From contig MU863977.1 in the NCBI GenBank assembly GCA_033296885.1, positions 1-64,000 on the forward strand: a stretch of 64,000 bases of DNA. Reading direction: 5' to 3'. The notes beneath the pieces are model-generated. The model was not told the origin of the DNA. It saw only the letters and a list, made by a program, of their open reading frames with translations, and did not search any database. This DNA comes from Triangularia verruculosa (Eukaryota > Ascomycota > Sordariomycetes > Sordariales > Podosporaceae). Of the stretch, positions 55,436 through 64,000 are shown piece after piece; positions within the stretch are counted from its first letter, which is position 1, and the number at the start of each line of letters is the position of its first letter. The translations under genes and the position numbers were made by a program.

Positions 55436-58430
55436 TCACTCGTCCCCCTCACTTACACATGTGACGTGTAGAACAGCCCCTCCATAGCAGACACTGCTCA
55501 GCTCACAGTCTTGCCCCGTGGCCACTTTGAACAGGCCGTTTGGCCCTACGGGGAACTCTTGCCCGCATAGCTTGACTTTAACGATGCCCTGCGCCACAGA
55601 GCATATCTTTGTTCTGGGCTCTTCTTCTTCAGCATTGTTTCCTGTCGGGTGGGCCCACCAATGGACAGTCGTACCGGGTTGAATGGTGAGGAGCTGGAAG
55701 GAAATGGTAGGGGTGAGGTGAAGAGGGGACGTCGAAGAGTGAGCGAGGTAGATCGAGGAAAAGGCGATGTCTGTCAAGGCAGGGCGCGCGCGGTTAGTTC
55801 AGCCAGCTAGACAAGAATGCAAGAGTAGGATTTCACACGAACTATCTGATTCATCTCCCAATCCCACGCGAACACGGCCAGGGGCAATCTCCCAGTCTGA
55901 CATGGTGTAGGGCGGTGGCACCGCTACTCCGTCGGCTCGCCGTGAGCTTTCCCCGGCGAAGTTTGGAGTTGGCCTGGCGAGTTTTGCGGCGGACGATGCT
56001 GGCTGTTTCCGCGATGGCTTCTTGGACTCTGGTGCAGCCTGGCCGGGACGCTTCGAAGCTGGTCGTGGCTGTGCTGGGCGGCGTGCTGGCTCAGGTTTGG
56101 CCAAGCGTCCAGATCTTCTTGTAGATGCTGCGTTTCTCGTTATGGTGTCCCGGTTGTCATCGACCTTCGCTGCCTGTGGTGATACTGGCAAGTCCCCACC
56201 TTTTTCGGTGCGCCTATGAATGGGTGTATGAGGGATGGACTCATCACTGCTGCTCGAGTCTGGGTTGGCGTCTTTCTTTTCTCTGATGTCTGCGTTCTCT
56301 TTAGGTCGGAGGATGGCCTGTGAGTGTTTATCAGGCGAATAAAGATGCTTGGATGACCTGTTGCTGGGCAGCTCAATGACAAGAATGCTGTTGGATCGCG
56401 GCCGAGGCGTATTCAGGAGCTTTGGGACTGGCACCGGGGTCTCTTTTGGTCTCTTGGGGGTGACGTCGGATAGTGGGATCCTGTTTTCCACCTTCTTTCT
56501 TCGCCCTGGCTTTCGAGGTGATGCTTTTGGGATCGCCGTTGCCGGATCAAGGGGCTGGCGCGAGACGACCAGCGCTGGCATCCTGCCTGACGCAGGGTCA
56601 GGGAACTTGCGCTTGCCTAGGATGGACATGGTACCGTCACGGTTGTCATTGAGGAGAAGAGCTCGGTGGCTTGCCTTTGAGGTGTCAGCTTTTTTTTAGG
56701 AAAAAAAAATCCATCGGCGGAGAACCGTGGCAAAGAGAGTGGTACAAACACTAAAATGACCCCCAAGAGCCCAAGCCGCAGGAAATACAGTTTGGCAATC
56801 TCGAATAGGGCATATCCAGGGTTCTGGACTACCGACCAAAGGTTCGTACCCTTCAGGGAAAAGGGCACCTGCTCCGGGAATCCTGCGTGCATCGCCGTCT
56901 TGAATAGAAATGATGTCAGCTGCTACGTCTTGTGAGTATAACAGAAATGGAGAATGACATACCCCACGTACCCGTCCATTCCGAGTATTGCCGCTCACCA
57001 CACATGATGATGGGGTTTTGCTCGCTTGGCTCGCCAGGTTGTATATTGACACTCTTCTCGCTGCTAGTACGGACAGGGAGTTCAACCGCACTACCAGCCA
57101 TCTCAGTGTCTGATTCTTGGCCTGGCTCGAAAGTGGCTTCTTGAACTACGTGTTCTGATAACGACCTGCTCTCCGTCCGCCGTTGAGGGGCTTCAGTGGG
57201 GATGGGCAAAGCTGTCTCTGTGACTGTTGGTGCTTGATCTCCTCGGTTCTCGTGCTCAACCTTGACTTCGGACACGCTTTTCAATGGATGACTCCTCTCG
57301 TCACGATTGTGCGACCTTTCATCTTCATCGCTCTCCACATCAATAATTGCTGCCTCGGGCGCTCCCCCAGTATCAACCTTGGGTGGGCTCGCCAACCGCC
57401 AGACGGAGAGAGCCCTTCTCTGCTTCGGAACCCCAGTCTGTGATGGCGGCGTGCCATGCCTTGCTTTCGAAAACAGCGTCGAAAACCCGCCATTGCCATG
57501 ACCACTGGAACCATGTGGAGAGAAGGCAACCTTCTTTCTACCAGCTCTAGTCTCTAAGGCCAAACCCGAGCTGGTGGAAGGCCGCTGCCGTTGCGGAGAG
57601 TGGAATCGCCGGACGGGGGACTTTCCGGCAGATGAGGTCCTGGAGGTTGGTGGGTTCAATCTTCTGGCGGGCGTCGGACTTGGCTCTCCCAGCTCATCTC
57701 TTTGCCCCAGCTCGTCTTCGCTGCTGTCAAGAGCAATATGCTCGTAATGTCGATGTGAAATGTGTGGGGATGGGGACCGCGAGACACGGTCAAGCAATCT
57801 TCGTTTGGGAGATGGAAATATTTCGGGCGCCACATCGAGGGTGCGTTTTTTGCTGGCGGACTGACATTCCTTCTCATGACTGTGCTCGTGTTGGGTTGTC
57901 CCAGGGCGAGCTTCCGCTCCCAACCTAGTTAGCCCTCCTCTGATTCCAACAGTAGTCCCCGACTGCAAAGTCACGGGAGCTGGTGATCTGGGTGGCCGGA
58001 GAGGGCGTGTTCCGCCAATCGACACGCCCCTGCTGCCAAGTTCCGCTGAGACTGTTAGACTCTGTCTGCTAGACCACCTTCACAACACGCCTCCAAACCA
58101 GATAGGTAAAGTTGGTTGGTGCATACCTCGATTCGGCCTGTGTGAACCGCGGTTCTTGCTTCGATTTTGACCACTACCGCCACTGATTCTGTTCGTTTCA
58201 CGGGCCTGCTTCAGCATCATCCTGTTGTACCTCAAGTTCTCACTGCTGAACTCAACCTTCTTGCGCGTTGGTGGTGGAGAAGGTGATTTTTGCTGTGTCA
58301 AGTATCTCCGGGGCAGAGAAGAGTCAGGATGGTTTCTTTCTTCCAAGTCGCTGGCGGAAGAATCAGAGGCCTGTGGGCTACTGCCATTGCCGACAAAGCC
58401 GTTGGGTCTAGTAGTCGTTGGGGAAGCCAT
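55436..58430 (-). CDS. C2H2 zinc-finger protein with C-terminal CENP-C/Mif2-like cupin
   Basis: Five exons join into one 897-residue protein: 58430-58127, 58045-56972, 56898-56750, 56674-55843 and 55770-55436; introns 81, 73, 75 and 72 bases. All phases agree. Residues 1-455 are Ser/Arg/Pro-rich and disordered with many SP sites. A single C2H2 finger follows: C489, C494, H507, H512 (WICPIRDC...ALGGHFSASHR), then LLLNDNRDGTMSILG and PALVVSRQPLDP, a tail typical of fungal C2H2 modules. A second basic, AT-hook-like region (TRRSGRLAKPEP) leads to DWEIAPGRVRVG and a cupin (about 787-897: ISFQLLTIQPGT, KICSVAQGIVKVKL, GPNGLFKVATGQDC, GAVLHVTC), which resembles the dimerising cupin of CENP-C/Mif2. 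Nuclear, possibly chromatin or centromere linked. An internal ATG at 56629 could mislead annotation into two genes. Confidence 0.8.
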
Positions 58431-58768
58431 TATGGCAAGGGCGAAGGATGACGCAACCGGATCGAGGACGAATGGTTTCAAGATTCGATGAAATGATAAC
58501 TTTCAAACACACTGCCAGGTTAGAGAAGACCAACTAGCTGTCTGTGTAAATACCCTCTCTATTGAGCTCTTCACATTCCAATGCCCTGTCCCTTGGGCCC
58601 TGTTACCGAATCTGCCGAAGTAAACAAGGGATGCCAAGACTCGTGGAAGAGCAGGGGAATGGAACCACATGCCAGATCTGTTCCTATAATGTTTTCATCA
58701 CAATGGAACGCAGCCCAATTGACAGTTGACTATATTGTACAATTCGTTTGCTATCCGTTACACATGCT
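58431..58768. other. Intergenic spacer
   Basis: Promoter side of the C2H2/cupin gene and 3' side of the L27 gene. No gene seen. Confidence 0.45.
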
Positions 58769-59916
58769 TCACGCCTCTACCTTCCCGGAAGCGTCTCCCT
58801 TCGCCGCGGCAGCAGCCTTGGCCGCAAACGCCCGTCTCTCAGCAATTCTCTTCTCGCGGTTTGCCCGCACACGAGCCTTGTATTCCTCCCTGAGCTGAGC
58901 TTTGGCAGCCTTGCGCTTCTTGATGGCGTTGAAGCTGCACATTCTCTTCCTCCGACGCAAGCGGAACTTGGCCCTCCGGGAGTCCGTCTTTTCGGACCCT
59001 GGGATTGTTCCCACATCACCCACCAGACGACCAATCTCCCAGTTGCTCTCACGGTAGCTGTAATCGTCCTGCAATCTCAACACGCGGGTGTTCATGCGGA
59101 TCTCGGCCTCCTTCTTCAGACGCTCCTTCTCCTTCTCGGCAGCTGCTTGCAGGACCCGTCTCTTGTGAAGCTTCTCCTTGATTAGGGCTGAAATGATGGA
59201 ATTGCCGTCTTTGAGAGGTACCTTTGCAGGTGCTTGGACAGCGGCCTCTACTGGTTCTGGCGATTTCTCTTCTGCTGTCTCTGTTTGCGGAAGGCGGGTA
59301 ACTGCTAGGGGAATACCGCTGGGAGAGAGAGCATCGGGGGTGGCCGGGGCGTCTTCGACCCTGCGGGGGACAGCCACGAGACCCAGTTTCCTGCGGCGAG
59401 GGGCGCCGGGAGGATAGGGGAGCTTGTCTTCGCGATTGAAGGTGACGCCAATATACTGGCGTGTTGGGTGGCGGGCGGGGTCACGGTAGTATTTCACGTA
59501 GCCGGTGACAGCGGCGTGGATGGTGTGGTCTCGTCCGAGGATGGTGTTCTCACCTGGGTGCCATATCGTACCGCGTTGCTTGTAGATGATGTTGCCGGGG
59601 ATCACATACTGGTCTAGCAGAGGCCAGAGATTAGCTACTGGCGCAGTGTCCCACACTCACTCCCTCTCATCCTGGTCTCAGACATACCACCCGTCTTTTT
59701 GGCGCCCATCTTCTTGGCTATTGTCTTTTTGTTTGGGATCCTGTAGGCACCCTGCGACTTGACGGAAGCATATCGTCTTCCCTGAATGGCGGCATTGGTC
59801 TGTTGCAAAGTGATCCTTAATCGTGCGAATCGCTCTTCGAGGCTGGTGGTAGTGCTGGTGCGCAGAGTGACAGCAGCCCCCCTCTGAAGGGGCCGCTGCA
59901 GCTGTATGAAGCTCAT
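58769..59916 (-). CDS. MRPL2: Mitochondrial large-subunit ribosomal protein bL27m
   Basis: Protein of the mitochondrial large ribosomal subunit near the peptidyl-transferase centre, bacterial L27 family (yeast Mrp7/MRPL2 group). Exons 59916-59688 and 59613-58769, intron 74 bases, 357 residues. Residues 1-50 are rich in Arg/Ser/Thr without acidic runs, a likely import presequence. The L27 domain follows: GRRYASVKSQGAYRIPNKKT, KKMGAKKTG, YVIPGNIIYKQRGTIWHPGE and GRDHTIHAAVTGYVKYY. The long C-terminal extension, charged and helical (LQDDYSYRESNWEIGRLVG, KRMCSFNAIKKRKAAKAQL), is normal for fungal mitochondrial versions. It shares a 410-base spacer with LCL2. Confidence 0.95.
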
Positions 59917-60326
59917 TGGACCTTCGGCAGCGGACTGGTCACGGCCAATCGCCCGCTCACTGCCGGAGAATGGGTTTCGAGGGAGCGGGGAGGACGGGGT
60001 CGGTCGGATTGACTGGCGACGACAGCGAGGTATGGATTATTTTACTGGTCCTGGCGTAACCTGAAGTGAGCTCGACACCTGCTCGGCACCAGGTGGGTTG
60101 GCTGCCGGGGGTGCAAGTTTTCCTTGCTTAGTCATCCGCCAGGTGCCTGCCAAGACCGAGCATGAGCCAGGCGATAAGATAAGACTAACACCAGCTGTTC
60201 GAATCCATGATGACCTCGAGCCTCGAACTTACCAAACTCCCCTTCTTTTGACATGCGCCTTTCGAAGTGAACGCCGGAAATATTCTTCTGACAGCCCACA
60301 CAGCCGATCACGGCGCCGCATTCAAT
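59917..60326. promoter_or_regulatory. Bidirectional promoter, bL27m and LCL2
   Basis: Only 410 bases separate the start codons of two divergent genes, so they must share regulatory DNA. No TATA box is clear. No gene within. Confidence 0.55.
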
Positions 60327-60798
60327 ATGCGCTCTCTCAGCTTCATTTTGCTCACCCTCGCGACCTTGCTTACCCCCATCTCGGCGCAGTTTGGCTTCTT
60401 TGACCAAATGTTTGGTGGTGGTGGTGGACAGGAACAGCATCACGGCCACGGCCATGGCCACAGCGGTCACCAGCGACAGCAACCGAATGCGCCGAGTGAT
60501 GGAGCCGGATATCGCGCCCAATACGGCCGCCTCCACTGCGACAACTACCTTTGCCCTGATACTCTTGGTGTGTTGCCTACCTATCTATGTCTTGCTTCTC
60601 TTTGATTGGATTCGGCTCTGGGCTAACGGCTCCATCATAGCATGCGTTCACTTCCCCCACCACTGTCCTTGCCCATGGCCTGCCCACGAAGAAAAAGTTG
60701 AATTGGCCGATGGTCAAAGGATATGCGTGTCCCATGGAGGCTTCAAGGCTGGCGAGGCCGCGAGGAAGGTTGAATTGGCACGTAAGGGACTGCTTTAG
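60327..60798 (+). CDS. LCL2: LCL2-like secretory/ER protein
   Basis: Small fungal protein (yeast long chronological lifespan 2 family) linked to ER-associated degradation. Exons 60327-60567 and 60641-60798, intron 73 bases, 132 residues. Signal peptide MRSLSFILLTLATLLTPISA, then QFGFFDQMFGGGGG, a His/Gly/Gln-rich stretch (HHGHGHGHSGHQRQQ) and the conserved Cys-containing core CDNYLCPDTLACVHFPHHCP, CPWP, EEKVELADGQRICVSHGGFK and AARKVELARKGLL. Six cysteines suggest a compact disulphide fold. The intron join is exact and restores the DTLACVHFP segment. Confidence 0.95.
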
Positions 60799-61103
60799 AG
60801 GTGACGAGCAGGCAAAGACACAGACAAGACACGGATCGCAGCAGGTGCGCTGAGAGTTGGAATAGTTGAGATGGGGGTTAATAACAATCGCCATGTGCAT
60901 ACAGCTCGAAAACTCCCCCAATAAAAGCATCAAGTCAAGCCACCCATGCTACCCTCCTAGAAAACAGACAAGCAAGCATGCAGATAGTCAACATGTCCTC
61001 ATGTCCAGCCTACTCCAACCGAGCCTAGACCCTCCGCCCCTTCCACCTGCAAATGCAATGGTGGCCATCAAATGAAACCAAGAAAACAAAAATTTCCATT
61101 TCT
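60799..61103. other. Convergent 3' spacer
   Basis: Short space between LCL2 and the inhibitor-2 gene, which converge. Nothing found. Confidence 0.45.
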
Positions 61104-62107
61104 TCACAACCCCCCATTAGCTGCTGTGCCAGATACCGCAGGAACTGGCGGCACCTTCTTGGACTCATCGTCGTCATCGTCGTCATCAGCCTCATCGGCA
61201 TCCTCCAGGTCCTCGGGGTGCCCCAGTAACGAAGCCACATTCTTCATCTCGTAGTGCTTCTTCCGGAGCTCTTCGAATCTGCGGTGCTTTTCTCTCTCCT
61301 CGGCGCTCATGCCGACCAGGTACTCCTCCCCATCCGTGTCGTGTGTGCTACCGTTGCTGTCCACGTGCACCGCCCTCGGTCTCTTGCTGGCCGAATCGCC
61401 AAACTCATGCTCCGGGACCTCCTCCTCGGGCTCACCCAGTGACAGGCCAGGGATATCCTCCTCTGTCGCAGTCGGAGCTCCGCCGGTGCCTGTCTTGCGC
61501 TTGGCGCCATGGTGGGTGGGGGGCACGCCGTCGACACGGTCCAGGTCAATGCTGTCTGGGTTCAGCGGCTCTGGCATGTCGACGTCTTCATCGTCGGAGG
61601 GGTCTTCGGATGGGTCATAGTGCTTGGCATAGGGCGTCTTGGGCTCGTTGATCTTCATGGTAGCAGTGCGCTCCTGTTCCGTGAGGTAGAGATTGGCCTC
61701 GTCCCATTTGAGGCGCTGGCTCTGCTCTTCCGAATCGCCGCCATGGGCCGAAGATGGCGTGCGGGCGCGCATGACTCCTGGGCGAGGGCCCGCAGCCGAC
61801 GAGGAGCGGCGGTGACCGGCATTGTATTGCGTATTGACAATGGTGAGCTCTTTAGCCTCCTTGGGGGTGAGGGGATGGTCGGGCGTATGGCTGTGTGGAA
61901 AGCCCGGGGTTGGCTGATCAACTGGCGAGAGGGGAGGGGAGCCGCGGTATGAGTTCTTCAGGATTCCTAATCATGGCGAGGCACAATGGTCAGCGGTTGG
62001 AAAAGACAGTCGGGAGAGCATGGAGCACTAGGAAGGTCACAGAACATACCCTTTGGCCGCGGGATGTCATGGCCAGACGGGGCGTGCGATGCTGGGCTTG
62101 TAGACAT
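61104..62107 (-). CDS. Protein phosphatase 1 inhibitor-2 (GLC8-like)
   Basis: Regulatory subunit of type 1 protein phosphatase. Exons 62107-62050 and 61966-61104, intron 83 bases, 306 residues. Splicing creates the family hallmark KGILKNS at the exon border (residues 19-25), which docks on PP1. Next come RSSSAAGPRPGVMRARTP, the conserved LKWDEANLYLTEQERTATMK, the INEPKTPYAKHYDP motif containing the TP site phosphorylated by GSK3-type kinases, an acidic stretch (DPSDDEDVDMPEP) and the late helix EEREKHRRFEELRKKHYEMK. The C terminus is Asp-rich. The protein is natively disordered, as is normal for the family. Short first exons of this kind are easily missed. Confidence 0.94.
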
Positions 62108-62917
62108 GGCGAGGTACGCACGATGCTGTTTGCGTCTCCTGGTTGGCGTTGTGTTCTGATTGTTTGGTGGTGCGTGTCCGTAAGTTGAGCAAAGTGCCTC
62201 TGGAACGGGGGTCAGAGTCGGGATGGAAACAAAGCAGCTCGTCGCAGAAGATGGAATGAGACGGACCGCCTGGTCTTTCGCTGGCGACTGGCACTGAATG
62301 GCAGGGGGTGCTTGTGAATGAGGTGGGATGACCCTTCTGCCTCGGCGGGGTCAACTGCAGCTGCCAAGCCCTCTGTTAAGGCGGGGGCACCACCTCCCTC
62401 ACCTACCAGTACATGGATACAACTACATCATCTCACCTCACAGCACTTGGGCTCCCATAATCCAAGATACATGTCACTGTCATCAACGTCTCGAGCTTGG
62501 GGAAATAGGAGAGATAATATATACCCGACATCTAGGCTTCAAAATGAATCACTAGCTTCTCAACTCTAAGCACTGTGCCCCAAGCAGCACGGCAGAGGGC
62601 CTGTTGGCCACTCCAAAGTATGAGCTTGACGCCGCTCAAAGCTTTCCTCGAATGCCTTCCGCACATGACAGTTACGTCATTGCCAGCCCTCGAGGCACAA
62701 TGGCTCCGATGGGCCAAAAGACGTCACGGTACTTCAATGGCGCCACGTTCCAAATGATAATTGAAGATAAGACATTACTACTGCATACATTATACATACA
62801 CTACATCAGAAGTGTAGATCGATATCCGCGTCAGCCACATTAATCATCTCCGTTAGCTTCAAGTCGTTACATCTGTTGACAGATCTGCTCCCACAAGCAG
62901 GCCCACTACGGCCCGCA
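62108..62917. other. Intergenic spacer
   Basis: Promoter side of inhibitor-2 and 3' side of the sugar permease. No supported gene. Confidence 0.45.
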
Positions 62918-64000
62918 CTATGCCAACTTGTTCTCGCCGGCTGTCTTTTCATCCTCTGTCACCCTCCGAGCCTGGAGCCTATCCACAAGCCCATCGTTGA
63001 TTTCATCCTCAAAGACATCAACCTTTGTGGAGGCAAATTTGCGGGCACTGACGCCCTTCTGGAAGAGAAGATCGAGCTCGGCAAACGAGCGGCCTGTCGG
63101 TTCTGGTACCCGGAAGTACGTGTAGACAATACACAGAAAACACGACCCGCCCCAGAAGAAACCGGCATAGTTGGCCCAGTCCCAGGCACCCGGGTTCAGC
63201 ATGTATGGGGTGAGCACGCTAGTGATGATGCCCACGATGATGCTGCTGAGTGTCAGCCTGATAGCACGAAAACGATAAGACCCGAGTCGACTTGTGACTT
63301 ACTATAAAACACGACCGAGCGCCACCGTCTTGATCTGCAGCCGCCTGGTGGAAATCTCGCTGACCAGCGAGTAACAAACAGTTCCAACCGTGCTTTGATA
63401 TGTTAGAGCCCACCCCAGCATAATGCTTCCGGTAGCAATGGCACCCTCTCTCCGCTGCTCTTCGGGCACCAGGCCAAGGAAGCCGAGAATCATGAGCATA
63501 ACAAACAGGCCGCACAGCCCGTACAGGTAGAGCGACCGCCGTCCGATGCCGCGGCTCATGAGAAACCAGGCGCTGAACACACCGACCATGTTGATACCAT
63601 ACTGGCCGAGCGCGAACCCGTACGCCTGTCTCTCGCCGAGTCCGGCTTGCTTTAGGAAGTAGGTCGAGTAGTTGGAAAAGGAGTTGCCGCTCAGGTTCTG
63701 AATGGCCCAGACCATGCAAACAATCTCAGTCCGCCTCAGATCGTGTCCCTTGAAGCAGTCCCAGTAGCTAGCGCCGGCCGTTGTCTTCTCTTCCAGAGCC
63801 GTGGTGTGAACCATCATGTCGATTGTGTCGTCGGCATCGAAGTCGACCTCGCGGTTCAGACTGGTCAACCGCAAAAGGGCCGTCTTTGCCTCGTCCAGCT
63901 TGCCGCGCCGGACAAGCCACCAGGGGCTTTCGGGGGCAAAGAAGATGCCCAGTGCTAGGGGTAGGGGCCACATCCACTGCAAAGCATAGGGAATCCTGTA
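62918..64000 (-). CDS. MFS sugar transporter, maltose permease-like (5' end outside window)
   Basis: C-terminal two thirds of a hexose/alpha-glucoside:proton symporter in the plasma membrane; the gene runs off the window. Exons 64000(and beyond)-63303 and 63245-62918, intron 57 bases. Sugar-porter landmarks: PESPWWLVRRGKLDEAKTAL (the conserved PESPR-type motif with W), GRRSLYLYGLCG, and after the join GRVLYSIIVGIITSVLTPYM, then WANYAGFFWGG, YFRVPEPTGRSFAELDLLF (the PETKGR-type C-terminal motif) and KGVSARKF. Compared with hexose carriers, the WDCFKGHDLRRTEIVCMVW segment is typical of alpha-glucoside/maltose permeases. The C-terminal cytosolic tail is Glu/Lys-rich. Confidence 0.93.

Noticed and set aside
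55799..56629. Separate gene starting at the ATG at 56629
   Set aside because: Upstream exons join in phase and complete a C2H2 finger with its usual downstream tail, so the ATG is internal.

Overview
The window is nuclear DNA of a filamentous ascomycete, most likely a Sordariomycete close to the Sordariales. Support: about two dozen protein genes cut by short GT-AG introns (mostly 48 to 102 bases), GC-rich coding sequence, fungus-restricted families (Zn(II)2Cys6 regulator, Pth11-like membrane protein, Dal5-like permease, LCL2), a lignocellulose esterase with a fungal cellulose-binding module, a UVE1-type photoproduct endonuclease, and intron-bearing tRNAs. There are no operons. Gene order looks like an ordinary chromosome arm mixing core and accessory genes. 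No CRISPR array, rRNA or intact transposon was seen.

Layout. 0-5 kb: a cytosolic Ca3427-like substrate-binding-fold protein, a secreted protein made of two related domains, and SRP54. 5-12 kb: GH47 mannosidase (minus), a single-pass surface protein (minus), a secreted sorbosone-dehydrogenase-like enzyme (minus) and a small spliced ABM-fold protein (plus). 12-21 kb: a RecQ helicase, a 4.6 kb stretch with no confident gene, then a Dal5-like anion permease. 21-27 kb: tRNA-Leu, a broken amidohydrolase, a Pth11-like receptor-type protein and an alpha/beta hydrolase. 27-34 kb: a CBM1-CE15 glucuronoyl esterase, a polytopic membrane protein and a regulator with two zinc clusters. 34-41 kb: PARP, tRNA-Arg, an NAD-dependent reductase with a 3' frameshift, and UVE1. 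41-47 kb: a gene-poor, repeat-rich stretch with an assembly gap, a small cysteine-rich frame, one fungal protein of unknown function and tRNA-Asp. 47-64 kb: mostly housekeeping genes, namely a KEN-box protein, thymidylate kinase, GTP cyclohydrolase I, TAF11, a large C2H2-plus-cupin protein, mitochondrial L27, LCL2, PP1 inhibitor-2 and a sugar permease cut by the window end.

Functional themes. RecQ, PARP and UVE1 are three genome-maintenance genes within 29 kb. SRP54, GH47 and LCL2 serve the secretory pathway. The CE15 esterase, the secreted dehydrogenase and the terminal sugar permease fit plant-biomass use. Splice junctions given below were derived by hand from frame continuity and GT-AG signals; where I could choose between junctions I say so.

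Most worth a second look: the 897-residue protein at 55436-58430, which joins a C2H2 finger to a C-terminal CENP-C/Mif2-like cupin; a dispersed palindromic AGGT/ACCT motif in the spacers; the tandem-zinc-cluster regulator; the amidohydrolase with three disabling changes; and a tRNA-Arg gene that breaks the near-invariant G53-C61 pair.
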